Positions 55,801 to 56,077 of a DNA stretch of 64,000 nucleotides are shown here, in pieces (position 1 is the stretch's first letter; each line of letters opens with the position of its first letter). Origin of the DNA: Macrosteles quadrilineatus. Taxonomy: Eukaryota > Arthropoda > Insecta > Hemiptera > Cicadellidae. The notes below the pieces were generated by a model that saw only the letters and a program-made list of their open reading frames with translations, ran no database searches and was not told the DNA's origin. The stretch covers positions 51,977,947 to 52,041,946 of the forward strand of contig NW_026542595.1 of NCBI RefSeq assembly GCF_028750875.1, read 5' to 3'. A program made the translations under genes and the position numbers.

Positions 55801-55920
55801 AAACATAAGAAGACTATTTATAAACTAATCGAGCAGTTGCAGGAGCTCAAGAATAACAACTCCAAAGTAACTATCATCTTATACAGCATCATGGACAATA
55901 CCTTCAAAGTGCTCTTATAA
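6568..55920 (+). CDS. Gcn2: eIF2-alpha kinase GCN2, 5'-partial, 18 exons
   Basis: GCN2 phosphorylates eIF2-alpha when uncharged tRNA accumulates and so shuts down general translation. Joining 6568-6774, 12463-12593, 13557-13586, 14384-14533, 15343-15540, 17273-17405, 17625-17791, 18575-18749, 19573-19671, 20441-20726, 21657-21844, 35942-36172, 39767-39924, 41440-41665, 42300-42409, 49300-49501, 55059-55213 and 55794-55920 gives 2973 nt, 990 codons plus stop, with every junction in phase at GT and AG. Visible in order: the beta-3 lysine (YAIKRI), HRDLKP, DFG, the activation segment ending VAPE, a HisRS-like motif-2 segment (YSIDRVYRERRVLG), GGRYD, and a C-terminal domain. The N-terminal RWD, pseudokinase and glycine-rich loop are upstream of the window. 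The family is about 1600 residues, so roughly 60 percent is here. The identity is recognised from motif order; exon limits are read by eye. Confidence 0.95.
6886..7028 (+). mobile_element. Helitron 3'-end fragment
   Basis: Three units of the GTGAGTGAGCGTAGCGAACGA-type repeat seen at 7967-8600 lead into AAACGGGGCAAAGCACGCGG, a short hairpin, and the terminal CTAG followed by T. The ending matches the Helitron at 52005-54049 almost base for base. The 5' part is absent. Confidence 0.75.
7110..7552 (-). pseudogene. Tc1/mariner-type transposase fragment within an inverted repeat
   Basis: The - strand frame at 7530-7237 reads GDINGDIYYDMLEEYVFPQL, then GPVYFQHDGVSPHYSLQVREAL and RRPDMTPLGFLFWG. 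QHDG supplies the second catalytic aspartate and RRPDMTPLGF the third acidic residue region of a mariner-like DDE/D transposase. The frame ends in a C-run (7253-7266 on the + strand) that shifts it. About 60 bp at 7104-7167 recur inverted at 7495-7556 (CCAGGTTTTGGTCAG and neighbours). Only the C-terminal third survives. Confidence 0.8.
7630..8689 (+). mobile_element. Non-autonomous Helitron A carrying a minisatellite
   Basis: Begins TCTAATATATAAAATTCTCG after an A, a typical Helitron 5' end, followed by CTCCTCCGGAACGACTTCAC and ATGAAATTTTGTGTG. Ends GAAGTTCGCTGGGTCAGCTAG before a T. Insertion between A and T with CTAG at the 3' end is the Helitron signature. No Rep/helicase frame inside. Most of its 3' half is the minisatellite at 7967-8600. 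Confidence 0.88.
7967..8600 (+). repeat. Minisatellite, ~33-35 bp units, GTGAGTGAGCG/GCGAACGA
   Basis: Units alternate among AAAGGTGAGTGAGCGTAGCG, GGAGGCGAGTTAGCGTAGCG and GAAGGCAAGTGAGCGCAGCG, each followed by AACGAgct or AACGAact. They are grouped in a higher-order pattern of about 145-200 bp repeated three times. Long open frames on the - strand here (rich in SLRSLTFGLELVR) simply reflect the unit length being near a multiple of three and are not genes. The same units occur at 6886-6985 and 53765-53990. Confidence 0.93.
9155..9337 (+). pseudogene. OTU-protease-like remnant of a Helitron
   Basis: The frame reads VNGGFVPHNVIHITGDCACLFTSIYLLNSREYFYEM. Insect Helitron proteins often carry an OTU cysteine-protease domain whose core reads GDGxCLF. 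Here GDCACLF keeps the aspartate and cysteine but has C for G. The frame stops after about 60 codons, so it is a fragment. Confidence 0.55.
9480..9807 (+). pseudogene. Helitron helicase C-terminus, frameshifted
   Basis: An open part at 9583-9807 reads FPLKVYFALTINKAQGQSLKIAGLDLREDCFSHGHFYVAYSRVSSATNLVMLAP. TINKAQGQSL and HGHFYVAYSRV are the last Pif1-type helicase motifs of Helitron Rep-Hel proteins. Upstream, the IEAIVITGCA and DYPF segments appear in other frames with stops. The Rep nuclease and the helicase Walker motifs are not present. Confidence 0.85.
9874..11874 (+). mobile_element. Non-autonomous Helitron C, 2.0 kb
   Basis: Starts TCTATAATATTAAAACG after an A, with the family-typical ACTCGACGGATTTTCATG leader. 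Ends TAGCGAAGCACTGGTTTTCC then GCTAG before a T. No protein-coding frame of significance inside (a 73-codon frame at 11251-11472 shows no motif). A tandem cluster with Helitrons A and B is formed. Confidence 0.8.
11875..12462. other. Intron sequence, nothing recognised
   Basis: AT-rich, with a T-run near 12080. It ends at the acceptor for the exon at 12463. Confidence 0.5.
12463..12593 (+). CDS. Gcn2: GCN2 exon: kinase insert, acidic
   Basis: Starts after GTAATGTAG in phase 0 and ends TTT|GTAAGT with two bases of a codon left over. It encodes 43 codons including VEKLDCKVVEMLPIKEVSVEWDL and the acidic, serine-rich run SESSEDSSDDN. This is the low-complexity insert inside the kinase N-lobe, which is poorly conserved between species, so the call rests on the splice sites and phase, on the acidic composition usual for this insert, and on the place between two secure exons. 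Confidence 0.8.
12594..13211. other. Intron sequence, nothing recognised
   Basis: A 67-codon frame at 13012-13215 has no recognisable motif. It sits next to a LINE remnant and may be part of older repeat DNA. Confidence 0.4.
13212..13445 (-). pseudogene. LINE ORF2 C-terminal fragment
   Basis: The - strand frame reads GDPETWKRTLVEELKEKGKSWEGINNQQGPMERNSRGPM. The pattern TWKRTLxxELxxxGKSWEE with a following arginine-tryptophan segment is the usual C-terminal tail of some insect LINE reverse transcriptases (CR1/RTE-like or related). Only this short tail remains; no reverse transcriptase core is next to it. Confidence 0.6.
13557..13586 (+). CDS. Gcn2: GCN2 candidate 30-nt microexon in kinase insert
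   Basis: A 30-nt segment lies between TTACTTGTAG and GTAAGG and adds ten residues (SDLYEMSYSR, with the junction codons). The exons either side join in frame whether it is used or skipped, because 30 is a multiple of three and both outer junctions leave two bases. The splice sites are good, but the residues match no motif I know, so this may be an alternative cassette or a false exon. Confidence 0.5.
14384..14533 (+). CDS. Gcn2: GCN2 exon: end of insert, hinge strand beta-5
   Basis: Starts after GTACAG and ends CTTAG|GTAAGA. The first 35 or so codons are serine, threonine and glutamate rich (SSDETSTRDTEIPESDITT), which is the end of the kinase insert. The last part, HQFMYIQMEFCEKSTLR, is the beta-5 strand and hinge: IQMEFC matches the GCN2 hinge pattern of IQMEYCEKSTLR. 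Two bases of the arginine codon continue in the next exon. Confidence 0.92.
15343..15540 (+). CDS. Gcn2: GCN2 exon: catalytic loop and DFG
   Basis: Starts after TATTTTTCAG and ends at CATAA|GTTAGT, a weaker donor. It encodes TAIDNGLYKDEKRVWRLLREIVEGLSHIHQQGIIHRDLKPVNVFIDSEDHVKIGDFGLATT. HRDLKPVN is the catalytic loop, with the catalytic aspartate, lysine and asparagine all present, and IGDFGLA is the metal-binding DFG motif. The kinase is therefore expected to be catalytically competent. The open frame runs on a few codons past the donor, but the phase to the next exon fixes the end. Confidence 0.95.
15600..15740. repeat. GC-rich repeat fragment with G-run
   Basis: CGGGCCCGCAGGGCC and a 14-base G-run, then GGGGGGCCCG and GATACGGGCCCGCG. 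Base composition differs sharply from the surrounding intron. Probably the end of a mobile element; I do not recognise the family. Confidence 0.5.
15972..16038. repeat. Imperfect hairpin
   Basis: CCGGCCTAGGAGGATAGGAC and GTTAATCCTCCTAGCCCCCGG form a near-perfect inverted repeat around ATTAATG. It may be a short palindromic element or part of one. Confidence 0.6.
16530..16880 (+). repeat. Degenerate repeats with GCCGCGATTGCGGAA core
   Basis: Variants of TTGCCGCGATCGCGGAA recur at about 16535, 16618, 16680, 16743 and 16858, with ATGATGACG-like sequence between. Spacing is irregular (60-115 bp). Short open frames across it (16573-16940) are by-products. Confidence 0.5.
17273..17405 (+). CDS. 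Gcn2: GCN2 exon: activation segment
   Basis: Starts after TTTTGTTCAG and ends ATCAG|GTGAGT in phase 0. It encodes KGAVLDQTELLGSLGETSHTGQVGTALYVAPELNTCCIKTTYNQ. THTG-like and VGT residues sit where GCN2 autophosphorylation threonines lie, ahead of the APE motif (VAPE). A short insert (LLGSLGE) is present before it, as is usual in GCN2. Confidence 0.94.
17625..17791 (+). CDS. Gcn2: GCN2 exon: kinase C-lobe, helices F-G
   Basis: Starts after TATTTGACAG in phase 0 and ends CTCAG|GTAGCA with two bases over. It encodes KVDIYSLGVMFFEMCYRPLDTHMERMKVLADLRTDECVLPSDF. KVDIYSLGVMFFEM is helix F with its invariant aspartate, in the form typical of eIF2-alpha kinases. The following PLDTHMERMKVL segment is the helix-G region where eIF2-alpha kinases dock their substrate. 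Confidence 0.94.
17887..18020 (+). repeat. Old divergent LTR fragment, same family as 25144-25693
   Basis: GCAGTAGTATGAGTGTTAAT, GGGCCCAATATATCTTC, CATTTCCTGTCGTAGC and CTCTATTGAAAATAATCTAA follow the same order as in the 550-bp LTRs at 25144 and 34761, with many substitutions. Similarity fades after about 18020. This is the remains of an older insertion or a solo LTR in the intron before the exon at 18575. Confidence 0.8.
18575..18749 (+). CDS. Gcn2: GCN2 exon: kinase end and linker
   Basis: Starts after TGGTTGCAG and ends CCAG|GTCTAA in phase 0. WMLNHDPLQRPNSAELLQSEFLPPP is the end of the kinase domain: the RP arginine of helix H and the LLxSxxLPPP tail are the family signature. EECELQELLRRTINNPQSKMYKYLMASCFNQ then leads towards the HisRS-like domain. 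An open frame continues upstream to 18426 but has no coding similarity there; the acceptor at 18574 gives the correct phase. Confidence 0.94.
18750..19572. other. Intron sequence, nothing recognised
   Basis: AT-rich intron. No repeat family or coding motif seen; a 77-codon frame at 19261-19494 has no coding features. Confidence 0.5.
19573..19671 (+). CDS. Gcn2: GCN2 exon: linker into HisRS-like domain
   Basis: Exactly 33 codons in phase 0, from TGTAAACAG to AAAAAG|GTATGT. It encodes KMTTAQNVTYDMSISKSRSYQYLLQQVVEKTKK. The last half is the first helix of the HisRS-like domain, leading into VLELHGA in the next exon. Confidence 0.88.
19672..20440. other. Intron sequence, nothing recognised
   Basis: AT-rich intron with no repeat ends that I can pair. 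Confidence 0.5.
20441..20726 (+). CDS. Gcn2: GCN2 exon: HisRS-like motif 2
   Basis: Starts after ACACTACAG in phase 0 and ends CATCAG|GTAAGC with one base over. It encodes VLELHGAVSLCPPLMMPSG, then LPHDLRLPFARFLAHNPTISQFKRYSIDRVYRERRVLGHHPRELYECAFDIVTPT. The YSIDRVYRERRVLGHHPRE segment corresponds to class-II synthetase motif 2 as it survives in GCN2. In GCN2 this domain binds uncharged tRNA and is not expected to aminoacylate. Confidence 0.95.
20752..21099. mobile_element. pogo/Tigger-like MITE, 348 bp
   Basis: The ends are CAGTAGACTCCCTCTTATCC and its inverse, about 24 bp, flanked by TA on both sides (20750-20751, 21100-21101). Inside are repeated TTTAACCGGA and TTATCCGGA motifs typical of Tigger-type ends. 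No transposase frame. Confidence 0.88.
21322..21457. mobile_element. Small MITE, ~136 bp
   Basis: ACTATAATTCGTTCACAATATT at the left and AATATTGTGAACGTAGTATAGT at the right are inverted copies with one mismatch. The interior is unrelated sequence containing CCCCTCC. The superfamily is not clear, since the target duplication is ambiguous. Confidence 0.7.
21657..21844 (+). CDS. Gcn2: GCN2 exon: HisRS-like core
   Basis: Starts after CTGATATAG, completing the glycine codon, and ends GCCAAG|GTATGA in phase 0. It encodes DMLAESELLAFVWQVLNEFPFLLHHNCVIRLNHTSLLRAIFLHCGIEASKHNRVCSFLEQAK, the alpha/beta core of the HisRS-like domain with the usual RLNHTSLL strand. A 14.1 kb intron full of nested elements follows. 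Confidence 0.93.
22299..22424. mobile_element. MITE with CAGGGTGAGTTTCT ends, 126 bp
   Basis: CAGGGTGAGTTTCTCTGACC and its inverse (GGTCAGTAGAAACTCACCCTG) form 28-bp terminal repeats containing GTGTTAAC. The left flank is TA; the right flank is GG, so the TA duplication is not intact. Probably Tc1/mariner-type. Confidence 0.75.
23100..24580. repeat. Head-to-head array of ~155-bp units
   Basis: Three + oriented units (near 23106, 23263, 23425) contain GTTAGCCCCCCCC, GGTTAGTGCTTCGTTAGTGC, CTCTTACGGTTCAGGAGCTA and GTGGGTGGGGCCAA. From about 23860 the same sequence runs in the opposite direction (near 23930, 24250, 24430). The whole forms a large palindrome about a unique centre at 23590-23860. 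The unit contains its own short TTAGTGC repeats. Confidence 0.88.
24040..24208 (+). mobile_element. tRNA-derived SINE inside the array
   Basis: GGTGGCTGAGTCGATAGCGTC resembles a pol III A box region and AGTTCGGATCCTGG a B box, about 35 bp apart as in tRNA genes. No acceptor-stem pairing, so not a tRNA gene. It interrupts an array unit between GGAGGG and GGGCTAACC. Confidence 0.7.
25144..25693 (-). repeat. 3' LTR of the SGNH-carrying element
   Basis: 550 bp, TGTGATGATG to CCGCTACA on the + strand, thus TGTAGCGG to CATCACA in element sense. Its match at 34761-35310 shows one difference (GATCGAATTA here, GATTGAATTA there). Confidence 0.95.
25694..25705 (-). promoter_or_regulatory. Polypurine tract of the SGNH-carrying element
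   Basis: On the - strand, GGGGGGAGGA directly precedes the 3' LTR start TGTAGCGG. This is where plus-strand priming occurs in LTR elements. Confidence 0.8.
25706..28173 (-). other. Long untranslated 3' region of the LTR element
   Basis: 2.5 kb between the pol stop and the 3' LTR, with no open frame of note on either strand. It contains a T-run (25781-25806), a stretch rich in GATGAA and GTTGATGA variants (26090-26340) and AT-rich sequence. It could hold a decayed env or packaging signals, but I see no sign of either. Confidence 0.5.
28174..31410 (-). CDS. pol: pol of the SGNH-carrying element (protease, RT, RNase H, integrase)
   Basis: The first ATG in frame is at 31086, but the frame is open upstream to at least 31410 and overlaps the gag end in the -1 frame, so pol is probably made by -1 frameshifting. 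The upstream part encodes the protease with NALIDTGSTTS. Next: RT with VPFG and the catalytic FFDDLVIYS; GHIF and ARFIPNFS; RNase H with LQTDGSGTGLGAQL; an HHCC finger (HLGIKK ... CLSCQ); and an integrase core with YIDYVG, VSDNAPSF and NNVERVNK. A basic C-terminal region with KVGDWVMYK and the final AHISQLKQFF follows. Length and domains are complete for a Ty3/gypsy pol. Confidence 0.93.
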   Translation of the reverse strand, partial: LQRRPIIGALAPPTRHSAYSHTTINQNTHTHSHKNKNAPNFPKLKTCTIPIFFGDIETNALIDTGSTTSICSRSFFDTIKNNHLITKSITPINQFAISASGDKVIFSHMAKLHFKIRHFSWTFSFLIAPKLPINIVLGLDFLTKTKAIIDVANHNVTFPYGTRPVMAILHTDQHDSNLQEDKTYTLGDNLTPNQIQQIHKLLQSFPNTVSKRLGQTKLIHYDIKLKSQQVVRSRPYQFAPPKLEALRKQIDDLLQKGVIRPSSSEYSSPGFVVPKKGNKTRFVVNYKKLNDLINLESTPMPTVESAFQYLGQAKWYTLLDLNSAYMQIPLTEQSKKYTAFVVPFGEFEFNVVPFGLATGSQVLTRLIDKIFGDIKYKYIFNFFDDLVIYSNGSFSDHLNQIKEVITRLQNAGLTINPEKMTVASNHIEFLGHIFRNGTVTFDTQKIQPILNFPTPKNVKQISRLIGMTAYYARFIPNFSHISAPLNKLKRKDTPFEWGSEQEAALQSIKKALTSQPVLRLPDFNKKFILQTDGSGTGLGAQLAQEHEGSLLPVAYASRPLSKHEVNKSTVELECLAVVFGLTKFQQYLEHREFTLQTDCSALTWLLNHPRQVGKIARWITFINSFQFHSEHIKGSDNPVADCLSRLYEDADTQPTVVTLNDDTNTHSVNILMKIPEAFKNIDEHQRDDPTLIKIIRDPHRNQAYTVKDGVLMHLAPGQKTPRIVLPTKLIDMIFTYYHLAPTSAHLGIKKTIHKINQFFWSPNLNKIIADKVRTCLSCQRSKQAPNTRVGELSSDLATKPFQKVYIDYVGKLPRTKSGNSYLLSVVDAFSKFVILLPARNATAATTTTLLTKHIFSHYGFPQYLVSDNAPSFKSKQMKEMCLNFGIKHIFTSPYNPSANNVERVNKNLKVAMRIYHNSDNQTWDQNIHWFQIAFNSAQHESTGSTPASLFLGREINHPLQLAWDLNKLIGEEPQPTTDNRWQHALDNLRKAREKRTQYYNSGRQPNPYKVGDWVMYKMHPQSKAIDNGNYKLQYAWSKPCVIDSFSSPVSVKLVNPSTGKIVTKAHISQLKQFFQPIY
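31392..32651 (-). CDS. gag: gag of the SGNH-carrying element, with RQFTPQN repeats
   Basis: 419 codons. The N-terminal half is predicted helical capsid-like sequence (LLAFLKTAIQIEKLKLADDKSITIALLHKTAGQLRDIW, then YRVQGQFESLSDFIIQVKESAEIL, which resembles Ty3/gypsy gag). No CCHC zinc knuckle is present. The C-terminal third is basic, glutamine and proline rich, and carries four RQFTPQN repeats plus two variants (31620-31735), then HRP and PRFPHRPHMQPN-type sequence. Nucleic-acid binding probably falls to this basic tail. Gag ends in RGGR*, a few codons after pol opens in the -1 frame. Confidence 0.88.
   Translation of the reverse strand: MNFFTIQIIVDQGKMSKIYEWETKPTGVSWIRDFDAQSAILQCEKWGLTPAKTLEENRVILKNAVTAQVPTVPDTPKPTEQNTPILADQTAEMIRITAQAIGDSIAQALSQNKPVTQSTHTHTNPRLVDDLASKAPNCDGTDTSKLLAFLKTAIQIEKLKLADDKSITIALLHKTAGQLRDIWTMALQENWEVKGKTIPTIISTFLPERAKQQLLTQTVYRVQGQFESLSDFIIQVKESAEILIPTEYDLLEVILTGINATNRARLAGFPPPTKLDDLIALIPKLEVVRQLEEGNNSQSRRWETRTENNRQFTPQNRQFTPQNRQFTPQNRQFTPQNRQLTPQHRQYTPQYMQQPHGQPRFPHRPHMQPNTYYRTPVHNSAYHGAPRQVNDPRHYRPPTNPADQHTPTHNTQLNSRGGR
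31620..31735 (-). repeat. 21-bp tandem repeats in gag
   Basis: A unit of 21 bp (CTATTTTGAGGTGTGAATTGC on the + strand, variants) occurs about six times. Each unit encodes RQFTPQN or a variant. Unit length keeps the frame, so expansion and contraction are tolerated. Confidence 0.9.
32788..33330 (-). CDS. SGNH/GDSL-hydrolase-like ORF of an LTR retrotransposon
   Basis: 180 codons between leader and gag. The SGNH blocks are in order: GDSL at residues 8-11 (serine 10 as nucleophile), glycine near 36 (GISGA), GTND at 64-67 (asparagine 66, oxyanion), and DDIH at 159-162 (aspartate and histidine of the triad). The spacing and length fit a minimal SGNH esterase fold of 180-200 residues. No signal peptide or membrane segment is visible, so a cytoplasmic or particle-associated role is likely. 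The substrate is unknown; acyl or acetyl esterase activity is an inference from the family. It is 136 bp upstream of gag, in another frame, on the same predicted RNA. SGNH-type domains are known from ORF1 proteins of some LINEs, so the fusion to an LTR element is notable. Confidence 0.85.
   Translation of the reverse strand: MIQIQILGDSLTKRLEYFVNREGSKLKLEYSMGISGATIGQLKKQIKITNPYFNSEIPLLLWIGTNDIFSNTSITMMTQQYVSLLRVIRKRYLGTRLILLGLPYFPRSEYTPHTIDKITQFNTFLHTLSNQNTQPIFLTHVLNSNKYYLHTYRHSNRRDDIHLNNIGNQILVKHLTHQLQ
33331..34742 (-). other. Long 5' leader of the LTR element
   Basis: 1.4 kb between the primer site and the SGNH start, without a sizeable frame. It is AT-rich, with T-runs near 33730 and 33770. 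It probably includes packaging and translation-control sequence, but no specific signal is recognised. Confidence 0.5.
34743..34757 (-). promoter_or_regulatory. Candidate primer-binding site
   Basis: On the - strand TGGTAGCAGAGCGTC lies three bases after the 5' LTR end. TGG followed by a tRNA 3'-end complement is the normal primer site form. I did not identify the tRNA. Confidence 0.7.
34761..35310 (-). repeat. 5' LTR of the SGNH-carrying element
   Basis: 550 bp, identical to 25144-25693 but for one visible base. The 3' flank TGTT on the + strand is the target duplication. Confidence 0.95.
35848..35901 (-). repeat. End fragment of dispersed family R1
   Basis: GAGTACTACGGTAATAGC, CTTATTCCCTATATGGGAAA and TTCACTAAA match the end of the R1 copy at 52541-53300. 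It stops some 40 bp before the exon at 35942. Confidence 0.75.
35942..36172 (+). CDS. Gcn2: GCN2 exon: HisRS-like helical part
   Basis: Exactly 77 codons in phase 0, between GTTTGCAG and GTCAAG|GTACTC. It encodes EDSYNKSHVEALLSSLGLTEHIVSALFNLLDQENTFGRVSTTLQTAFRRN, then ELTISHATELGVK, the helical stretch between HisRS motifs 2 and 3. The acceptor lies only about 40 bp after a fragment of a dispersed repeat (35848-35901). Confidence 0.92.
36346..38793 (+). CDS. LINE ORF2: endonuclease tail and reverse transcriptase
   Basis: The frame opens at 36241, but similarity starts near 36346 (TDKYNSSLAMYGLECLIREPTRIT, then CIDHVFV), which is the end of an APE-type endonuclease. The 5' part is missing, as is usual for truncated LINE insertions. 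RT motifs follow: TSPGLDGISSSLIK; NYRPISLL; FLDIKKAFDTVNH; GVPQGSVLGPILFLIYINDL; the catalytic FADDTALCY; and a C-terminal thumb and tail. About 815 codons are open without a stop. The APE endonuclease with this RT suits the Jockey/CR1/I group; I cannot fix the clade. Confidence 0.9.
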   Translation: MLTDKYNSSLAMYGLECLIREPTRITSETISCIDHVFVKISNKDKVEVDSKILHANVTDHTMAVVSVRVCEYAVGGGAGGTADPSDDLACRVDYRLLSSLLDNTDWTDVYSSRDPSVAFDIFHLKLQNAILHSKVAKKNVKFKQIHPWMNHYICMKTKVKNKIYDKVRKHPNNIKLKQYFKTFRNKLVVEIRNLKQAYYDSVFKNCNGDSKKIWRTVNSVTGQSRNKTAIKSLNINGNLVDDEKIICNEFNNYFLSIVHKLNINESRPTTFDLCNESRCFKTEISPKSIFLDYVNSEDLISVIMSLKNGTSPGLDGISSSLIKSIFPKILHVLLHLVNLSFEEGIFPECLKTAVVIPLHKTGSTFDCNNYRPISLLLTFSKIFEKVMKKKIIKFFDMTKFFSKNQFGFREGLNTESALKSFMDCVYNGINAGQKVTGMFLDIKKAFDTVNHKILLEKLFNCGIRGVAYSWFESYLTQRTQFVKINNTLSEKGYIEYGVPQGSVLGPILFLIYINDLCNANLKGKLTSFADDTALCYLKDNWSDVEEAIHSDLNALKWWFTKNQMLLSSEKTKFINFSLKFEKRFLSSIYYKCVDCLCNNSQCSVCATVEQTKKIKYLGLILDQELNWKCHIEQLKNKLNSYLRYFYFLRNLCPENVLRMLYFSLVHSRIDYGLFCWGGAYETNLKSVFKLQKHFVRMIKSKGKMEPSRPLFVNLKILPLKYMFVFKVLRMFYVISGTEPIIHNLFKNKLRGKQKVVVPKPNSVFFTNCYKFLGPKMFNVIPEVLTQCKSLSLFSKRLKIWLLFNENIDFLLKIQA
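36346..39152 (+). mobile_element. 5'-truncated LINE with (TATTC)n tail
   Basis: The ORF at 36346-38793 is followed by a 330-bp 3' UTR, AATAAA at 39118-39124, and a tail of TATTC repeats (39126-39152). It lies in sense with GCN2 in the intron 36173-39766. The 5' end is truncated inside the endonuclease; target duplications are not clear by eye. Confidence 0.88.
39153..39766. other. Intron sequence after LINE
   Basis: AT-rich. A 62-codon frame at 39298-39486 has no recognised motif. Ends at the acceptor for exon 39767. Confidence 0.4.
39767..39924 (+). CDS. Gcn2: GCN2 exon: HisRS-like motif 3 region
   Basis: Starts after GTTATTTTCCAG and ends TTTTAG|GTATAA with two bases over. It encodes CPIVVSPGLVDNLSFYSGIICQVVWEQRNKQGRSQRTIIAAGGRYDCLIASF. 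FYSGIICQVV and AAGGRYD are the conserved HisRS strand and GGRYD turn retained in GCN2. Confidence 0.95.
40187..40913 (+). mobile_element. Dispersed family R1, copy A
   Basis: Begins TTTAGCGAATTTCCCTATAGG, includes GACCGATTTACTTTTTCATT and GAGGCCAAAAACACCATTCG, a (TA)n stretch, GTCCGATTTTGATGAAATTT and ACAAATGGAAATTCGC, and ends with GGCAGGTTTGCTGCGGCGGG. AGCGAATTTCC near the left and GGAAATTCGCT near the right form short inverted repeats. No protein is encoded. Other copies: 50826-51535, 52541-53300, 57513-58420, and a fragment at 35848-35901. Confidence 0.8.
40915..41092 (+). mobile_element. tRNA-derived SINE with A-rich tail
   Basis: GTAGTAGTTAGAGCGTAGGAC resembles a pol III A box and CCGGGTTGAAATCCC a B box. 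The A-rich tail (AAAAAATAAACAAAAAAAAAC) ends near 41092. No cloverleaf pairing of the ends. Adjoins the R1 copy A. Confidence 0.75.
41440..41665 (+). CDS. Gcn2: GCN2 exon: HisRS-like end, anticodon-domain-like start
   Basis: The acceptor is the AG at 41438-41439 (GTATGCTAG), chosen because it alone keeps phase with the preceding exon. The AG four bases later would shift frame, and the stronger-looking AG at about 41396 leads at once to a stop. It encodes QMQDEGQGVSGQSAVGVSVSLDKLATALAADQCGLAPVDVVVCSVGTSATTRDKLTLTRDLWTAGVRTYLLDSNQ and ends CCAG|GTGATA in phase 0. SAVGVSVSLDKL is the typical end of the HisRS core, and VDVVVCSVG begins the anticodon-binding-like fold. Confidence 0.93.
42300..42409 (+). 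CDS. Gcn2: GCN2 exon: anticodon-domain-like segment
   Basis: Starts after TCATTTCAG in phase 0 and ends GGACAG|GTAGGC with two bases over. It encodes NLEEIQNFAQELCVPHIVMLKDTDPGFVRIRTLNKD. The EIQNFAQELCVPHIVML strand-helix pattern fits the GCN2 region after the HisRS core. Confidence 0.92.
42553..43028. mobile_element. Foldback element FB2, ~475 bp
   Basis: Two arms of about 210 bp are inverted copies, starting AATAATGGTTTGAA and ending with its inverse. The arms contain CACACATACGGCCGATAAAA and TGTGTTCACAACTAGTTTCG. The outer ends match FB1. The right arm holds an intact hammerhead-like core (42942-42983); the left arm has a mutated one. No open frame. Confidence 0.88.
43029..44823. other. 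Intron sequence, nothing recognised
   Basis: AT-rich, with a less AT-rich part at 43180-43400. No coding motif or repeat end that I can pair. Confidence 0.5.
44824..46102. mobile_element. Large foldback element FB3, copy 1
   Basis: The ends CCTACTGTCGGGGAAAAAGG and CCCCGACAGTAGG are inverted, with arms of about 480 bp (44824-45260 and 45640-46102). They contain CTCGAGTTT, CTACAGAAAAGTAACC and ATTTTTCGTTG-type sequence. The middle contains CGCTCAGGAATCCAGTGC and a GC-richer part. It recurs at 47267-48647. The - strand frame at 44925-45344 is probably not a gene. Confidence 0.85.
46103..47266. other. Intron sequence between two foldback copies
   Basis: AT-rich, with a short GC-richer segment near 46790-46860 and another near 47210-47240. 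No coding motif recognised. Confidence 0.5.
47267..48647. mobile_element. Large foldback element FB3, copy 2
   Basis: The same ends as copy 1 (CCTACTGTCGGGGAAAG and CCCCGACAGTAGG) and the same internal order, with small indels. The right arm is shorter (48300-48647). The two copies lie in the same orientation, so the intron holds four related arms. Confidence 0.85.
49300..49501 (+). CDS. Gcn2: GCN2 exon: C-terminal domain start
   Basis: Starts after GTTGTTGCAG, completing an arginine codon, and ends AGCCAA|GTAATG in phase 0. It encodes FQEKRVSQSECVEHLVRLCQ, then a serine-rich linker (SVSNSLSRSESKTSTVIT) and PVVNVSFLIGEKLSSTMKRRYESQ. The last part enters the C-terminal domain used for dimerisation and ribosome or tRNA contact. 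The donor ends in CAA rather than CAG. Confidence 0.88.
49558..49946 (+). pseudogene. 3' end of a LINE with its RT tail
   Basis: Encodes PAHSYNTRKRNEVILPHRLKFFEKKPTYTGYTFLKYIPENIRRENNLNKFRKLLKEYLIQ and YSIEEF, the typical C-terminal tail of LINE reverse transcriptases (YNTR, a GxxxxNxLP-like segment, then FKxxLKxxL). Then a 3' UTR, AATAAA at 49916-49921 and a short (TGACTA)n tail. The 5' part of the element is missing. Confidence 0.85.
50826..51535 (-). mobile_element. Dispersed family R1, copy B
   Basis: Reverse-oriented match to copy A: ACATTAGGTTTAACGAGTAC, AAACAAGCAAACTACAAC, CCAAATTTCATCAAAATCGG and CTTCCCTATAGGGAAATTCG in order. The GGCAGGTTTGCTGCGG end is missing. It interrupts the LINE endonuclease part. 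Confidence 0.8.
52237..53647. mobile_element. TTAA-flanked MITE inside Helitron D
   Basis: Ends are CCCATTGGCGCC on the left and CCAATGGG on the right, flanked by TTAA on both sides (52233-52236 and 53648-53651). The matching part of Helitron A (near 7852-7857) has the empty site with one TTAA. TTAA with CCC ends is the piggyBac pattern. It includes an R1 copy (52541-53300). Confidence 0.88.
52541..53300 (-). mobile_element. Dispersed family R1, copy C
   Basis: Reverse-oriented: ACCCCCGCCGCAGCAAACC at the left, ACGAACTCGTTCGAATAAAC and a (TA)n stretch (53128-53172) in the middle, ending TATGGGAAATTCGCTAAA. Full length for this family as seen here. Confidence 0.82.
53765..53990 (+). repeat. 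Minisatellite units in Helitron D
   Basis: About six units of the GTGAGTGAGC/GCGAACGAgct type found at 7967-8600, here with more substitutions, followed by the CTAG-end hairpin. Confidence 0.88.
55059..55213 (+). CDS. Gcn2: GCN2 exon: C-terminal domain
   Basis: Starts after CTTGTTTACAG in phase 0 and ends AAGAG|GTAACT with two bases over. It encodes VLNSILQTLQRLSPKFRTEVVVVNMEADVIKMLASHIDLSLEDQDMSSVVKR, a run of helix and strand typical of the GCN2 C-terminus. It is followed by a 580-bp intron. Confidence 0.9.
55540..55620. repeat. G-run and possible repeat fragment
   Basis: A 14-base G-run followed by AACGCGGCAGAACGGAGTTC, in the short intron before the last exon. Unassigned. The G-run could affect splicing or sequencing accuracy. 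Confidence 0.4.
55794..55920 (+). CDS. Gcn2: GCN2 last exon with stop codon
   Basis: Starts after TCTGTTTACAG and runs 42 codons to TAA at 55918-55920. It encodes FPKHKKTIYKLIEQLQELKNNNSKVTIILYSIMDNTFKVLL. The ending in a short hydrophobic strand (VTIILYSIMDNTFKVLL) is the usual GCN2 C-terminus, so the 3' end of the coding region is complete. I did not fix a polyadenylation site; the sequence after 56078 is a MITE. Confidence 0.93.
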
Positions 55921-56077
55921 GATAGGGCACACCTTATTGTAGTAATTACAGGGTGTCAATTGATCTTCAAAAAAACCTGTCACGTCAGCCTAGATTATAG
56001 ATAACCCCACCTATAGTGTAGGAATAATACAAATATTTTTTAATAATGTTAAGGAATTGCTGCATTAACGGCATATT

